64,000 nucleotides of DNA from Metallosphaera sedula DSM 5348. Lineage in GTDB: Archaea > Thermoproteota > Thermoprotei_A > Sulfolobales > Sulfolobaceae. Each line of letters starts with the position of its first letter. Positions within the stretch are counted from its first letter, which is position 1. The notes beneath the pieces are model-generated. The model made no database searches and was not told where the DNA came from. It worked only from the letters and a program-made list of their open reading frames with translations. This document shows, piece by piece, positions 1 through 10,073 of this stretch. The stretch is taken from contig NC_009440.1 in NCBI RefSeq assembly GCF_000016605.1, positions 1,834,001 to 1,898,000 on the forward strand, in the 5' to 3' direction. Made by a program: the position numbers and the translations under genes.

Positions 1-477
1 TACTAGAGAATATAGTACAGGTATGGCAGAGAGCACGTTACTTTTGGGATCTCTACCTTTTTCTGATATACCAGTGGCCACAAGGAAAGGAGAGATGAAA
101 ACCCCCAAAAGCGACTCTGAGGTTAAAAAGCCCTGAAGGGAGGTGAACTTTACCTCAACTATAATCGGTATAACGAATAGCAGGATCAACATAATCCCAA
201 ACGTCTCTATCGTCGTGGGAGTTATTGTGTTGGTCTGACCAAGAATCATCCCACTGAAATTGTAACTTACCACGTATAGTAGAGTTATGGCAGGGGCGAG
301 AATGTAAGGTAAAAGCGCAGATAAGATGATGACGACTCCCTCCTCAAAATAGAAGAAAGAATGAAGGTTCAGTGCGTTGGAAATAAGGTAGAAGACGAAG
401 GTATTTAGAATTGTTATGCCTATTCTTTCAACTATATCATTAAAAGTTACAGTGCTGAGCCCTAGAATTCTAAGCAT
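1..477 (-). CDS. Partial multi-spanning membrane protein (3' end beyond window)
   Basis: An open frame of 159 codons on the minus strand begins with ATG at 477 and runs off the left edge without a stop. The translation starts MLRILGLSTVTFNDIVERIG and contains at least three long hydrophobic stretches, near residues 25-45, 50-75 and 100-120. Together they suggest a polytopic permease-like protein. The upstream stretch carries an in-frame TAA and a TATA-like AAATTTATAT element about 35 nt before the ATG, which supports this start. I do not recognise the family. An ABC-2-type permease or other transporter subunit is possible but not demonstrated. Confidence 0.55.
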   Translation of the reverse strand, partial: MLRILGLSTVTFNDIVERIGITILNTFVFYLISNALNLHSFFYFEEGVVIILSALLPYILAPAITLLYVVSYNFSGMILGQTNTITPTTIETFGIMLILLFVIPIIVEVKFTSLQGFLTSESLLGVFISPFLVATGISEKGRDPKSNVLSAIPVLYSLV

Positions 478-786
478 AAGACCTTCTCTCTTTGCTAATA
501 CATTATTGATATAAATTTATTACGTGTGTAAAGATCACCTACATGAAGGGATAAAAAGGGACAATATTATCTCTGGGGTTGTATGGATGGGGATTCGGCG
601 TTAATTAGATGGTCTGCATGGGGAATCCTCCTATTCTAGTGACAGGTATAATGATCAATTCCTAACCTTCAGGTAGAACATGTTCCCAAAAATTGAGAGC
701 GTGATACGATTTTTATTAAATTCACTGATTAAACCTAAGAACCCATAAAAGGAAAAAATAAAAGTGATTAGCAAGTAAGTATTGCT
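478..786. other. Intergenic region with divergent promoters
   Basis: These 309 bases lie between the leftmost minus-strand gene and the superoxide dismutase gene. The left end carries the promoter of the minus-strand membrane protein and the right end that of the dismutase. I see no convincing ORF, tRNA, or C/D-box motif pair between them. Confidence 0.5.
753..763 (+). promoter_or_regulatory. TATA box of superoxide dismutase gene
   Basis: An A-rich AAAAATAAAAG element preceded by GGA (BRE-like purines) is centred about 29 nt before the ATG at 787. This spacing predicts a leaderless or nearly leaderless mRNA. Confidence 0.5.
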
Positions 787-1419
787 ATGAGTTCTTCCAT
801 ATCTTTCAAAAAATTCGAATTGCCTCCACTACCCTATAAGGTAGATGCACTGGAACCATACATAAGTAAGGATATAATCGACGTTCACTATAACGGCCAT
901 CACAAGGGATATGTGACGGGAGCCAACACATTCATGGAAAGGTTCAACAAGGTTATAAAGGGAGAGCTACAGAGCGGGCAATACGACGTTCAGGGTCTAA
1001 TGAGAGGAATAGTATTCAACATAAATGGTCATAAGCTTCACGCCTTGTATTGGGACAACATGGCCCCCGCTGGTAAGGGAGGCGGACAGCCAGGCGGTGC
1101 CCTCGCTGATCTCATTGTGAAGCAGTACGGGAGCTATGACAGGTTCAAGCAAGTTTTCACTGAGACTGCGAACTCGTTACCAGGCACAGGTTGGACTGTC
1201 CTTTACTACGACACTGAGAACGGTAACCTTGAGATCATGACCTTTGAGAACCACTTCATGAACCACATTGCAGAACTTCCGATCCTCCTGATCCTAGACG
1301 AGTTCGAACATGCCTACTACCTGCAATACAAGAACAAGAGGGCAGACTACGTAACTAACTGGTGGAACGTGGTAAACTGGGATTACGCTGAGAAGAAGTT
1401 GCAGAAATATCTCAAGTAA
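787..1419 (+). CDS. sod: Superoxide dismutase, Fe/Mn family
   Basis: This 210-residue protein dismutates superoxide to peroxide and oxygen, protecting an aerobic thermoacidophile. The metal ligands of the Fe/Mn family are visible: His34 in the [10 protein letters not shown] block, His85 in LHALYWDN, and Asp171 and His175 in [10 protein letters not shown]. Length and sequence style match the Sulfolobus iron enzymes (about 210 aa). Family knowledge favours iron, but sequence alone does not fix the metal. No signal peptide is seen, so it is cytosolic. It is monocistronic, with its own TATA box, and the next gene has a separate promoter only 38 nt downstream. Confidence 0.95.
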   Translation: MSSSISFKKFELPPLPYKVDALEPYISKDIIDVHYNGHHKGYVTGANTFMERFNKVIKGELQSGQYDVQGLMRGIVFNINGHKLHALYWDNMAPAGKGGGQPGGALADLIVKQYGSYDRFKQVFTETANSLPGTGWTVLYYDTENGNLEIMTFENHFMNHIAELPILLILDEFEHAYYLQYKNKRADYVTNWWNVVNWDYAEKKLQKYLK

Positions 1420-1457
1420 ATCGATTCATTTATTTTCTTTCATCTATCAACAATATC

Positions 1458-2531
1458 ATGGTTTCTGCTATTATTCTAGCTGGAGGATGGGCCACTAGGT
1501 TAAGGCCTTTGAGTTTGACAAAGCCAAAGTCCCTCTTTCCAGTTCTCGGGAAGCCTATAATTGATTATACGCTCGATGCACTAGAAAGGGCCGACATCAA
1601 GGACGTATATATCTCCTTAAGGGTAATGGCTGATAACATCATTAAACATGTGGAGAGGGGAGGGAAGAAGGTCACCTTTGTTGTGGAGGAGGAACCACTT
1701 GGCGACTTAGGACCCCTGAAATACATCTCTGAAAAATATACCTTAGACGACGAGGTTCTAGTGATCTACGGTGACGTGTACATGGAGGTGGACTTCAAGG
1801 AGATCCTCTCGCTTCACAGGAGTAATGAGTGCGGTGCAACTATCATGTCAGCTGAGGTGGAGGACCCCCAGAGGTACGGGGTCCTCTACACGGAGGGGGA
1901 TAGGCTAATCCAGATCGTGGAGAAACCTTCGAACCCCCTTTCCAAACAGATTAATGCAGGAGTTTACGTCTTTGACAAGAAGCTTTTCTCGATAATAAAC
2001 GGAAAGTCGATCGCAAGGCATTTCCTTCCCAAAGTCTTACAACAGAGTTGCGTCTCAGTTTATAGGTATCAGGGAGTTTGGGCAGACATCGGGATACCGG
2101 CGGATTATCTCAAGTTAAACTTTGATCTCCTGAGGAGGAAATATCCCCGTGGCTTTATCTCGGATAAGGCTAAGGTGAGCGAGAAAGCCGAGTTAACTCC
2201 TCCCTATTTTATAATGGAGGATGCAAAGGTGGGAGAGGTATACTTGGACTCTAACGCAATACTAGGAAAAGGTTCAGTAGTGGGCAATGGATCATACGTA
2301 GGGGAGAGTCTACTCATGGATAGGGTTGTGGTAGGAGAGAACTCATTTCTGAAGAACGTTATCGTGGGAGACAATAGTAAGATAGGGAAATGGAACCACA
2401 TCAGGGAGAGGACTATCCTAGGAGAGGAAGTAGTTACGGGAGATGGAGTACTTCTAAATAGGGGAACAATAATCTTACCATATAAGGAAGTCTCAGATCC
2501 AGTTTACAAGGAGGGCAAGATAATTCTATGA
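1458..2531 (+). CDS. Sugar-phosphate nucleotidyltransferase with C-terminal left-handed beta-helix
   Basis: The N-terminal Rossmann-type nucleotidyltransferase domain (about residues 1-230) opens with ILAGGWATRLRPLSLTKPKS, the NTP-binding signature, followed by the YGDVY acidic motif near residue 100. From about residue 240 the protein has hexapeptide-like repeats rich in G-[IV] pairs, predicting a left-handed beta-helix as in GlmU-like and ST0452-like archaeal enzymes. It probably makes an NDP-sugar from NTP and a sugar-1-phosphate for glycoprotein or polysaccharide synthesis. The sugar cannot be told from sequence. The A+T-rich CATTTATTTTC around 1427-1437 lies about 25 nt upstream. The stop overlaps the start of the next gene (ATGA), so the two are translationally coupled. 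Confidence 0.85.
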   Translation: MVSAIILAGGWATRLRPLSLTKPKSLFPVLGKPIIDYTLDALERADIKDVYISLRVMADNIIKHVERGGKKVTFVVEEEPLGDLGPLKYISEKYTLDDEVLVIYGDVYMEVDFKEILSLHRSNECGATIMSAEVEDPQRYGVLYTEGDRLIQIVEKPSNPLSKQINAGVYVFDKKLFSIINGKSIARHFLPKVLQQSCVSVYRYQGVWADIGIPADYLKLNFDLLRRKYPRGFISDKAKVSEKAELTPPYFIMEDAKVGEVYLDSNAILGKGSVVGNGSYVGESLLMDRVVVGENSFLKNVIVGDNSKIGKWNHIRERTILGEEVVTGDGVLLNRGTIILPYKEVSDPVYKEGKIIL

Positions 2532-3211
2532 TATTATCCGAAATGTTGGAGGAACTCTCATACGAGCTCAAGAGGAGGAGGGTAGTAAACCTATGCGTAG
2601 GTCCCTCCTACACCGGAGTTCTCCTTGATGATCAGAGCATGGGCATCTCAATTACCTTGACCGACGGAGAAGTGGAAGAGGCAGGGGAGTTACAGGGAAA
2701 GAGCGCCTATGACGTCGCAAATAATTTTGACTCTCCCATGAGGAGGAGCATCTCCACCGCGGTCATGAATGCGTTAAGTCCTGCTGATCTTAGAAGCGGA
2801 GACCCACTTCAGCTATTTCAAGGAGGAAAACTGTGCATGTTTGGCTATTCTCCCCAGGTTAAGGTTGAGGGATTCACCGAGGTAGTCTCGTATGATTTCT
2901 CTCCCCAACCGGTTCCCGGAAGTAGACCCTTCTCTGAGTTTAGGGGTGAGGTATGTACCACAGCAGTGATCTTCGGCTCGTCATTAGTTCTGAACAACAT
3001 CGAGAAGATCATCAAGAACGTTAAGGCAGACCACCTTATTATGAACGGGGCCTCGTCAGTGATGGCGTTGGGAACTCTCAAGAAGTATGGGTTTGAGGCA
3101 GTTGGAAAGCTCGTACCGGTGGACAGGAACAGAGCCTTCAGGACAATCTGCGAAGGTGGAAACGCGAGGCAGCTAGCGAGATTCCTGGAAAGAGTTCACG
3201 TAACTCTCTAG
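2528..3211 (+). CDS. DUF364 / putative heavy-metal chelation domain protein
   Basis: This 227-residue protein resembles the DUF4213/DUF364 family, described as putative heavy-metal chelation proteins. Recognisable blocks are an N-terminal VVNLCVGPSYTGVLL segment, a central SYDFSP region and a C-terminal LIMNGASSVMALGTLKKYG segment that resembles the DUF364 Rossmann-like half. Its substrate is unknown. It overlaps the preceding nucleotidyltransferase by 4 nt and converges with the next gene, overlapping it by 4 nt at the stops. Its role may be metal or cofactor handling, which is inference from family naming only. Confidence 0.7.
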   Translation: MILSEMLEELSYELKRRRVVNLCVGPSYTGVLLDDQSMGISITLTDGEVEEAGELQGKSAYDVANNFDSPMRRSISTAVMNALSPADLRSGDPLQLFQGGKLCMFGYSPQVKVEGFTEVVSYDFSPQPVPGSRPFSEFRGEVCTTAVIFGSSLVLNNIEKIIKNVKADHLIMNGASSVMALGTLKKYGFEAVGKLVPVDRNRAFRTICEGGNARQLARFLERVHVTL

Positions 3212-4344
3212 TCCTCTAGGCCAAGACCACTAAATTCCTCTAGTTTTTCTGCGCATTTGTCCCCTTGCTTGAACCTGCAGTTCACTCCCTTGTTCAACAT
3301 GACCCTCACGTCCTCATAGTTTCCAGGTATTGAGGTTAGGATTCCATGGTTAAGCCTGAGAAGGGAGTGGGCAATTCTTGCGCTTACCCCAAGAAAGTCA
3401 CTCCTGACACTGGCTATCCCCAATGCCTTGATCGCCATCTTTCTGGTTTCCTCATCTCCTGTGGCTTGCCAAAGGGCAGAGAGGAAGATCGCAATCTCAG
3501 CGTTGGCAAGTGGCTCCAGATATGTTATTGAGGTCAAAGGATCCTTAGGAACGGTATCCCTGAATCCCTTTTCGGTCTCAAGCTCCCGTTTCACGTAATC
3601 TCTAATCTTGATTGCCTGTTCCAGGTACTCATCCTTCCCTTCCCTAAGGTAACTCATTAGGAACGCATATCCCACAATAGCCTCATCTATCAGGAGTCCC
3701 CAATTCTCCTTTTTGGAACTCCTGAAAACCTTTCCATCCTTCACGTACTCCTCTAATTTTGAGGGCTCTCCCTTAATCGTTTTCACTGCCTCATAAATGG
3801 CGAACTCTCCCTTTAGATCTCCGCCTCCTAGAAGATAGGATGCAACCTCGTCCATTGGTGACAGGAATTTCTCGATCGTGGAATATCTTTTCTCGACCCT
3901 GGAGATAGTCTTTATCATCTCTATTACCCTGAAGTCAGCTTTCTGTTGATCTATTACCTTGTTCACAGTATCGAAGATTGAGGCCTCGGAGGGCTCCAAT
4001 GGCTCAGGTGTGTACTCGGGTATCTTGACGGGGCGAATTTTCTTGGTTTCGAAGGAGTTAAGCATGTCCTTTAGGGAAGTCATCATGTAATCCACGTTAT
4101 TGGACTCAATTATCCCTACCAGTTCAATGTTGGGCGTAAGCACCGATAGACAGGGTATAACGCCTCGCGTTATCCTTATGAGATAGTCTGGGTACTCCTC
4201 TGGATCAACCTTGAGTATCATGACCCTTCTCTCCAGTGCCGTTCCCTTAATCTTCCCTGAAATTGTGTCCTCCTTGTTCAGAAGAACGCCAATCAACTTA
4301 CCGTAGAACTTAGCGTCCGAAAGTAACCTATCGTTTAACACCAT
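3208..4344 (-). CDS. Shortened DUF255/YyaL-like protein with degenerate thioredoxin-like N-terminus
   Basis: The N-terminal part contains VDPEEYPDYL followed by a VIPCLSVLTP segment. These resemble the VDREERPD and GWPLTVFLTP blocks of the DUF255 thioredoxin-like domain, but the CHWCHVM redox motif is absent and the N-terminus is short. From about residue 210 a helical part with NWGLLIDEAIVGYAFLMSYL resembles the alpha/alpha-barrel half of YyaL/SPATA20-like proteins. At 378 aa it is much shorter than the usual 600-700 aa. I read it as a degenerate or reduced family member, probably without thiol-redox activity. It shares an A/T-rich divergent promoter region with the DUF2175 gene. Confidence 0.55.
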   Translation of the reverse strand: MVLNDRLLSDAKFYGKLIGVLLNKEDTISGKIKGTALERRVMILKVDPEEYPDYLIRITRGVIPCLSVLTPNIELVGIIESNNVDYMMTSLKDMLNSFETKKIRPVKIPEYTPEPLEPSEASIFDTVNKVIDQQKADFRVIEMIKTISRVEKRYSTIEKFLSPMDEVASYLLGGGDLKGEFAIYEAVKTIKGEPSKLEEYVKDGKVFRSSKKENWGLLIDEAIVGYAFLMSYLREGKDEYLEQAIKIRDYVKRELETEKGFRDTVPKDPLTSITYLEPLANAEIAIFLSALWQATGDEETRKMAIKALGIASVRSDFLGVSARIAHSLLRLNHGILTSIPGNYEDVRVMLNKGVNCRFKQGDKCAEKLEEFSGLGLED

Positions 4345-4354
4345 GACCTACCGT

Positions 4355-4377
4355 AACTTTTATTTTAATTTAAAATG
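4355..4377. promoter_or_regulatory. Divergent TATA-box region
   Basis: Between two divergently oriented genes (starts at 4344 and 4383) lies a run of A and T containing AACTTTTATTTT on the plus strand and TTTTAAATTAAAA on the minus strand. Each is placed about 25-30 nt from the start codon it would serve. Confidence 0.5.
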
Positions 4378-4382
4378 TATCT

Positions 4383-4724
4383 ATGCAGATGAGCAGACCG
4401 GAAACCAAGTGGACGTGCGATATCTGTAAAAACAAGATATACTGGGATGAGCTTTTTACCTTCACGAGCAAGAAAGCAGTCGTTCACTACACCTGTTTCA
4501 GGGATAAGGCCTCGAAGACAGCTAAGATAGAGCCAGCTCAACTGGAGATAGTTCTTGACATGCTTGAGGACGAGCTAAGGGATATCACGATTTACAAGCA
4601 GAAGATTAACGTGGTAAAGGAAGAGGAGATAAAGAAGGTATTAGAGCAGGCAGAGAAGGATGCAGAGAAGAATTCAGCACTACTCACTAGGGTTGTGGAG
4701 AAGTTTAGCGGAGTGACTGAGTGA
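4383..4724 (+). CDS. DUF2175 family small zinc-binding protein
   Basis: This 113-residue protein has an N-terminal CDICKNKI motif paired with HYTCF about 25 residues later, forming a likely CxxC...HxxC zinc site. A long charged helical C-terminal half (about residues 55-105, rich in E and K) follows. It matches the crenarchaeal DUF2175 family, whose function is not known. ATG at 4383 lies about 25 nt after a TATA element; a second ATG at 4389 is also possible. It is followed by a separate gene for ThyX. Confidence 0.7.
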   Translation: MQMSRPETKWTCDICKNKIYWDELFTFTSKKAVVHYTCFRDKASKTAKIEPAQLEIVLDMLEDELRDITIYKQKINVVKEEEIKKVLEQAEKDAEKNSALLTRVVEKFSGVTE

Positions 4725-4812
4725 GAAAGTCATATCTAAATGGATTCTTTAAAGGTAGTACCTGGTATCAGGGAATAATATCTATTTCTTTTCTAGATAG
4801 ATAATAGGTCAA

Positions 4813-5577
4813 ATGATAAGTAGGGCCCTTCCATTTAAAGTAAGGTTGGTGGCGTACAACCCACAGGGAGAGAAAGTTGTTGCGATAGCAGCTAAAATGA
4901 GCAGGTCGAGACACGGCTGGGAGCACCACGAGGACATGTCTCAAGAGGAGATTGAAACGTGGATTCGTGATTCAATCATCCACGGATACTGGTCAGTTCT
5001 GGAGCACTCGGTCTACACTTTCTCCATAGAGGGCATATCTAGGGTAGCCTCACACCAATTTGTGAGGCATAGGATAGCATCCTACACCCAGATGTCGCAT
5101 CGTTTCGCTAAGCCAAAGGACGAATTCTATAGGCCCGTTGTACCACCTAGCTTCAAGTCACCCGAGGCATTCGAAAAGGTATACCAGGAGTACCTTCGTG
5201 TCCTAGAGTCGGGGGTACCTGAGGAAGACGCTAGGTATGTCCTACCAAACGGCGTCAACACTAACCTAGTGGTTACGATGAACGCAAGGGAGCTCTACAA
5301 CTTCTTTGGACTCAGGTTATGTACTAGGGCACAGTGGGAGATTAGGGCAGTGGCCTGGCTCATGCTGGACGAGGTGAAGAAGGTCCACCCCCTGCTCTTT
5401 AAGTTCGCAGGGCCCAATTGCATTCTTCACGAAAACTTCGTGAGGCCTGAGGACGATCCCGTTACCCTTGACCAGGAGAAGGAGCTGGTCTCATCGAGAT
5501 GCATCGAGGGAGTCCCGAGAAACGGAGTCTGGAAGTGTATAAGAAACTCTCGCATGATTCTAGAAAAAATAAAGTAA
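4813..5577 (+). CDS. thyX: Flavin-dependent thymidylate synthase ThyX
   Basis: ThyX converts dUMP to dTMP using methylenetetrahydrofolate (or a folate analogue) and FAD, with NADPH as reductant. The diagnostic RHRxxxxxxxS motif is present as [11 protein letters not shown] near residues 85-97, preceded by VASHQFV. A C-terminal block around [19 protein letters not shown] matches the second conserved ThyX region. Length is 254 aa, usual for the family. No ThyA is present in this window. It is monocistronic, and the complex I operon starts about 100 nt downstream with its own promoter. Confidence 0.95.
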   Translation: MISRALPFKVRLVAYNPQGEKVVAIAAKMSRSRHGWEHHEDMSQEEIETWIRDSIIHGYWSVLEHSVYTFSIEGISRVASHQFVRHRIASYTQMSHRFAKPKDEFYRPVVPPSFKSPEAFEKVYQEYLRVLESGVPEEDARYVLPNGVNTNLVVTMNARELYNFFGLRLCTRAQWEIRAVAWLMLDEVKKVHPLLFKFAGPNCILHENFVRPEDDPVTLDQEKELVSSRCIEGVPRNGVWKCIRNSRMILEKIK

Positions 5578-5640
5578 ACCTACATCTGCACAATTCTAGT
5601 TTTTTAAAATATATAAGCATAGTTCGATTGTCAAAAGCAA

Positions 5641-5650
5641 ATATTTTATA
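5641..5650 (+). promoter_or_regulatory. Promoter of the complex I operon
   Basis: The element ATATTTTATA ends 25 nt before the nuoA ATG at 5676. This places the transcription start essentially on the start codon (leaderless mRNA). Confidence 0.6.
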
Positions 5651-5675
5651 CTCCTTCTAGTCTATCTAACACTGC

Positions 5676-6065
5676 ATGACCTACACTCAGGCAGTGTTAT
5701 CCTTCGGTTTGCCCTTCATCTTAGTTCTTTTGGGGGCATATGGTACGTATAAACTCCTAGAGCTAGTTATGCCTAGAAACCCGAATCCTTTGAAGACTGC
5801 CAGGTTCGAGGCAGGTAATATTCCCACGGGAGAAGGTAGGCTGTGGTTTCCTCTTCAGTATTATGGTTACCTTCTCGTGTACACGACGCTCGAGCCCATA
5901 GTAGTTTTACTCTTTGTGGCCGCAGCGGTTCCATTCTACAATAACTTCACCCTATTTAGGAACCTCTTGATAGTTGTGGGATCCTTCCTAGTTTTAATGT
6001 ATCCAGTCCTTTACTATGCCATAAGGCAGATCAACATGATTACTTATTGGGGGTTGAGAAGGTGA
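5676..6065 (+). CDS. nuoA: NADH:quinone oxidoreductase-like subunit A
   Basis: This 129-residue membrane protein has three hydrophobic segments (about residues 5-27, 65-87 and 95-117). It shows the subunit A signature between the first two, [20 protein letters not shown] followed by FPLQYYGY. It is part of the proton-pumping arm near the quinone site of complex I. It is the first gene of a nine-gene operon and overlaps nuoC at its stop. The expected next gene nuoB is not found here. Confidence 0.9.
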   Translation: MTYTQAVLSFGLPFILVLLGAYGTYKLLELVMPRNPNPLKTARFEAGNIPTGEGRLWFPLQYYGYLLVYTTLEPIVVLLFVAAAVPFYNNFTLFRNLLIVVGSFLVLMYPVLYYAIRQINMITYWGLRR

Positions 6066-6544
6066 GCGAGAAACCCATAGACCTAGTGGTGAAGCTCCTT
6101 CAGGAGCGGAAAATACCCCTGAAGGTTGAGGGCGACACAAGGGGTTCCATTGAGGTAGATAAGTCGAAACTCGTGGAAACTGCGAAAGTCTTAAAGGAGC
6201 TTGGCTTCGACCACGTCAAGGCAGTGACCGGTATTGATTACCCCGATCAAGCCAAGTTCCAGGTGGTTTACCACGTTTCCTCCTTTGACCTTCAACTTTC
6301 CAAGGTGATCATTGCGCTCAAGACTTGGACCTCATACAAGGAACCGGTGGTCCCGAGCCTTCTCTCTGTTTGGGGAAGTGTGTGGACCGGGGAAAGGGAA
6401 ACCTACGAAATGTTGGGGATAACCTTCGAGGGAAATCCAGACATGAGGAGGTTATTCCTACCTGAGGACTTCGAAGGGGTTTACCCCCTGAGAAAGAGTT
6501 TCAAGGTTAAGACGGAGGGGTTGTTCGTTGACAAGTCAAGTTGA
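6062..6544 (+). CDS. nuoC: NADH:quinone oxidoreductase-like subunit C (30 kDa)
   Basis: The protein is 160 residues if started at GTG 6062, which overlaps the nuoA stop as GTGA and has a purine-rich GGGGTTGAGAA stretch before it. A TTG start at 6047 would add five residues. The complex I 30-kDa signature is present around [27 protein letters not shown], which includes the conserved F-GNPD--RL-LPEDW-G pattern. It joins subunit D in the connecting module near the quinone site. It follows nuoA directly, with no nuoB between. Confidence 0.9.
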   Translation: MSEKPIDLVVKLLQERKIPLKVEGDTRGSIEVDKSKLVETAKVLKELGFDHVKAVTGIDYPDQAKFQVVYHVSSFDLQLSKVIIALKTWTSYKEPVVPSLLSVWGSVWTGERETYEMLGITFEGNPDMRRLFLPEDFEGVYPLRKSFKVKTEGLFVDKSS

Positions 6545-7745
6545 TGATTTAATGAAAAGTGGCGGGATGGAGCTGGACATAGTCCCCGTCACTGGAGAAC
6601 TCAATGTGGGGCCTCAACATCCAGGATCAGGGCACATGAGAATTTTCGTTAAGCTCAATGGAGATATTATAGAGGACGCGGAAATTGACCCTGGGTACGT
6701 GCACAGGGCTGTTGAGAAACTGGGAGAGAACAGGAACTACATTCATTTGATCCCGCTCGTGGAAAGGCCTGCAATCCTTGATTCAGTTAATATGAACCTT
6801 GGATACATCCTCGCGGTCGAGAAGATACTTAACGTTGACGTTCCGGAGAGGGCACAATACCTGAGGAGCTTTGCCGCAGAGATAAGCAGGATAGCAAGTC
6901 ACCTGTACGGCATGGGTATCCTGGCCATCTTCATTGGGCATTCCACAGGTTTCATGTGGGGGTTCGGCGATAGGGAAGTTTGGGTTCAGATTCTTGAGGC
7001 GCTGACGGGTGCAAGGATAACTAACTCCTACATCCTTCCAGGGGGAGTCAGAAGGGATCTGACCCCAGCCGTCATAGAGATGACCAAGAAGGCCATTGCA
7101 TACCAACGTAAGAAGATGAAGGATTGGGAGAGGATTTTCCTAAATAACCCCAACATTAAGGCAAGGTTACAGGACGTTGGTGTTATGACACGGGAACAGG
7201 CTATTGAGTGGGGAGCTGCTGGACCAAACCTCAGAGGCTCTGGGGTTTACTACGACGCTAGAAAGGCCGAGCCCTATGGCGCTTATTCCAAGCTAGACTT
7301 TGAAATACCGGTTTATAAGGAAGGAGATGGTTACGCAAGGACCCTGGTCAGGTTTGAGGAAATTGAACAGAGCCTGAGAATACTGGAGCAGGTGATAAAG
7401 GATATTCCTGAAGGACAAATCCTGAGCGATAGGTTCTTCAAGCAAATTCCGCCCACCAGGTTGAAAAAGTGGTGGGAAGGACAAAAGAGGATCGTTATGC
7501 CAGGTTATTACGCCTCCTTCAGGCCGCCTAAGGGTGAGGCGATTTCAAGGGTTGAGGCAGGGAGAGGCGAACTCGTGTATTACGTGGTGAGCGACGGCTC
7601 AGCTAAACCCTATAGGTTGAGGATGATAACTCCGTCATACAGGTCAATATACGTGATGAAGAATCTCCTGAAAGGGGCTAGATACGCGGATCTGGTCTCG
7701 ATTTACGGTAGCCTAGACTATTTCCCACCGGAGGCTGATAGATAA
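6528..7745 (+). CDS. nuoD: NADH:quinone oxidoreductase-like subunit D (49 kDa)
   Basis: The 405-residue product carries the 49-kDa signature [14 protein letters not shown] near the N-terminus. It also has the family blocks [24 protein letters not shown] and [11 protein letters not shown]. It lines the quinone-binding cavity together with NuoB and NuoH in known complexes. TTG at 6528 overlaps nuoC by 17 nt; ATG at 6552, just after the nuoC stop, is an equally plausible start. The stop overlaps the nuoH start as TAATG. Confidence 0.95.
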   Translation: MTSQVDDLMKSGGMELDIVPVTGELNVGPQHPGSGHMRIFVKLNGDIIEDAEIDPGYVHRAVEKLGENRNYIHLIPLVERPAILDSVNMNLGYILAVEKILNVDVPERAQYLRSFAAEISRIASHLYGMGILAIFIGHSTGFMWGFGDREVWVQILEALTGARITNSYILPGGVRRDLTPAVIEMTKKAIAYQRKKMKDWERIFLNNPNIKARLQDVGVMTREQAIEWGAAGPNLRGSGVYYDARKAEPYGAYSKLDFEIPVYKEGDGYARTLVRFEEIEQSLRILEQVIKDIPEGQILSDRFFKQIPPTRLKKWWEGQKRIVMPGYYASFRPPKGEAISRVEAGRGELVYYVVSDGSAKPYRLRMITPSYRSIYVMKNLLKGARYADLVSIYGSLDYFPPEADR

Positions 7746-8803
7746 TGAATATTCTATTCGATATCAGATATTATATTCTCTACCCATCATTTTTCGCTCC
7801 AATAATTCTTCCAGGGTTAATTTTCACTGCTATACTCCTCCTTACAACTATCTGGTTTGAGAGAAAGGCTGCTGCGAGGGTTCAAATGAGGATTGGTCCC
7901 TATTACGCTTCCAAGAGACTGGGAGGGTACCTTCAGTTGGTCGCTGATGCTCTGAAATTCGTGTTCTCAGAGGTTATAGTGCCCGAGGGAGTTAACCCAA
8001 CCCTGTTCGCGCTGACGCCAGTGCTCGTTGTGGCCATGTCCTTTCTCCCCCTTGCAGTGATACCAGTGTCAGTGATCCCACCTTCTGGTTCAATCTTCTC
8101 GATCTATTTCCACGACTTCTACGATCCCAACGTGGGGTTAGGAGTTTTGGTGGGTCTATTTACCCAGTATAACATGCTATTAATCCTGGCAATAGAGTCC
8201 ATTTATCCAGCGATGATCATCCTAATGGCCTGGAGTACCAACAATAGGTTTGCCATAGTTGGGGCAGTCAGAGAATCCTACCTTTCCGTGTCCTATGACG
8301 TGCTTTTGCTCATGTCCACCATATCCATGGCCCTGGAGTATCATACGCTGGATCTAGTGAAGATAGTTCAGACGGGGGTACCCGGAATTCTTGCCAATCC
8401 TCTTGCAGCAGTGACCTTCTTCATTGCAATGATAATCGGTAGTGCGAGGTTCCCCTTTGATATAGCTGAGGCCGATACTGAGCTCGTTCTTGGACCAGCG
8501 ACGGAGTACAGCGGTCTCCTCTTTGTGTTAACCATGGCAGGCTCCTACGTGGGGAACTTTGTGTACGCCCTGGTGTTTACTGACATGTTCCTATGGGGCT
8601 GGTACCCGCTTTCAGGATTCCCAGGAGCCCTTCTCACGGTTATTAAGGCTTCAATTCTCGTGTTTTTCTCGGTGTTCCTCAGGTCAGTCTACGGGAGGTA
8701 TAGATTGGATCAGGCCCTTAGGGGAAGCTGGAAATATATATTCCCCTTGGCCATAGCCTCCCTATTTCTAGGTTTAGTGGTGGGTTACCTATGGATTCAG
8801 TAA
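7745..8803 (+). CDS. nuoH: NADH:quinone oxidoreductase-like subunit H
   Basis: This 352-residue membrane protein has about eight hydrophobic segments. Subunit H signatures are visible: [18 protein letters not shown] after the first membrane segment, and [24 protein letters not shown] in the middle. The latter is the conserved acidic loop near the quinone channel. It anchors the peripheral subunits to the proton-pumping arm. It starts within the nuoD stop and its 3' end overlaps nuoI by 13 nt. Confidence 0.95.
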   Translation: MNILFDIRYYILYPSFFAPIILPGLIFTAILLLTTIWFERKAAARVQMRIGPYYASKRLGGYLQLVADALKFVFSEVIVPEGVNPTLFALTPVLVVAMSFLPLAVIPVSVIPPSGSIFSIYFHDFYDPNVGLGVLVGLFTQYNMLLILAIESIYPAMIILMAWSTNNRFAIVGAVRESYLSVSYDVLLLMSTISMALEYHTLDLVKIVQTGVPGILANPLAAVTFFIAMIIGSARFPFDIAEADTELVLGPATEYSGLLFVLTMAGSYVGNFVYALVFTDMFLWGWYPLSGFPGALLTVIKASILVFFSVFLRSVYGRYRLDQALRGSWKYIFPLAIASLFLGLVVGYLWIQ

Positions 8804-9300
8804 AAATAAAGGAATACAAAAAGGGAGAGTCTCCATTTAACGTGGTCTCCGGGCATCTTCAGGCCGTTGGGGCTGGGATAAAGTATTTCGTTAAGCCCCA
8901 GCGGATAACCCTGAAGTACCCGGACGAGTCAATGTCCCTTCCCACAGGTTACAGGGGAATGATAAGGCTGTACAAGGACGTGTGCATTGGCTGTACCCTG
9001 TGTGCCATGGTGTGTCCCGCGGATGCCATGAAGATGGTCACGGACCAGGGGAAGAAATTCCCCACAATCAACTACGGTAGGTGCGTTTTCTGTGCCTTCT
9101 GCGTGGACATTTGTCCCGTGGACGCACTTAAGGAGACAGGGGTACATGATGCTGCCTTCTCTAACAGAAGGGAGCTGATATTCAATCCAGAGAGATTTGA
9201 CCAAGACTTCGATCAACCTCCCCTGCGACCTGTGGTGAGGAAAGTAAAGGCGGTAATAGATGAGGACAAGGGGATAAAGTATGTACCTGACACAGAGTGA
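8791..9300 (+). CDS. nuoI: NADH:quinone oxidoreductase-like subunit I, two [4Fe-4S] ferredoxin domain
   Basis: The 169-residue protein has two classical 4Fe-4S motifs. [12 protein letters not shown] begins near residue 65 and [12 protein letters not shown] near residue 98, both of the CxxCxxCxxxCP type. In complex I these clusters pass electrons to the terminal cluster in NuoB. Because NuoE, NuoF and NuoG are absent (usual for archaeal 11-subunit-type complexes), NuoI may be the entry point for an unidentified electron donor. That last step is inference. Confidence 0.95.
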   Translation: MDSVKIKEYKKGESPFNVVSGHLQAVGAGIKYFVKPQRITLKYPDESMSLPTGYRGMIRLYKDVCIGCTLCAMVCPADAMKMVTDQGKKFPTINYGRCVFCAFCVDICPVDALKETGVHDAAFSNRRELIFNPERFDQDFDQPPLRPVVRKVKAVIDEDKGIKYVPDTE

Positions 9301-9781
9301 CTTTCAGATAGGGATATTCTTCCTTTTCTCCATCTTCGCCCTGGCTACAGCTCTCTTCATCGTGAACTCAAAGAACGTGTTCTATTCCGCGGTGTCCCTA
9401 GCCTTTCTGGGGATATCTGTGGCCGTGTTGATAGCAGATCTGGACCCTGAGGCCTACTCCCTTTACTCGGCTTTTCACCTCCTCCTTTACGTTGGGGCAA
9501 CCGTGGTGTTCCTCTCGATCTCTCTGGTAATGTTCAGGGGGCTAGAGGTCAAGGAAATTAGAACTCCTTGGGCTCCTGCAATGGCCCTCCTATCGGCTGT
9601 AGCTTTCTTCGCCGTTCTAGTTCTCTCCACCAGCTCCATCACTCCAGTTCAGATACAACCCCTCAATCTAGCAGTGGTAGGTGAGAAAATAGTGTCGCAG
9701 TATTGGTTCCCTGCAGTGGTACTCGTGATAGCTTTGCTCACAACAATGATTGAGGCGCTTTCCCTAGCAAGGAGGGATTAA
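9281..9781 (+). CDS. nuoJ: NADH:quinone oxidoreductase-like subunit J
   Basis: This 166-residue membrane protein has five hydrophobic segments. It shows the subunit J pattern [19 protein letters not shown] followed by the [15 protein letters not shown] segment, which corresponds to the conserved pi-bulge helix. The ATG at 9281 lies 20 nt inside nuoI; no alternative start is obvious just downstream. It sits between NuoI and NuoK, as in most complex I operons. Confidence 0.85.
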   Translation: MYLTQSDFQIGIFFLFSIFALATALFIVNSKNVFYSAVSLAFLGISVAVLIADLDPEAYSLYSAFHLLLYVGATVVFLSISLVMFRGLEVKEIRTPWAPAMALLSAVAFFAVLVLSTSSITPVQIQPLNLAVVGEKIVSQYWFPAVVLVIALLTTMIEALSLARRD

Positions 9782-9782
9782 C

Positions 9783-10073
9783 ATGAATCCCATTGTTGTG
9801 GATACGGCTCTAGTTGTGGCTAGTCTTCTGGTGGCAATCGGGATATACGGACTTCTGAACAGCAAGAACGTGATAAGGGTTCTTCTGTCCTCCGAGATCA
9901 TCCTTAACGCCTCAATTCTTCTAATCTTTTCCATGTCTTCCCTAGCTGGGAAGTCATATACACCTCTCATTTTTTCCGTGTTTGCCATAGGTATGGCCCT
10001 CACAGAGGTCGTGGTAGCTTTCGCTTCCATTATCCTGTATTATAGGCAAAAGGGTTCGTTGGAGGTGGATTAA
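9783..10073 (+). CDS. nuoK: NADH:quinone oxidoreductase-like subunit K
   Basis: The 96-residue protein has three membrane helices (about residues 5-23, 28-50 and 60-85). It carries the NuoK-type glutamates in the second helix ([11 protein letters not shown]) and the third ([11 protein letters not shown]), which belong to the central proton-transfer axis. Length matches the family (about 100 aa). It is spaced 1 nt from nuoJ and abuts the following fused antiporter-like gene. Confidence 0.9.
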   Translation: MNPIVVDTALVVASLLVAIGIYGLLNSKNVIRVLLSSEIILNASILLIFSMSSLAGKSYTPLIFSVFAIGMALTEVVVAFASIILYYRQKGSLEVD

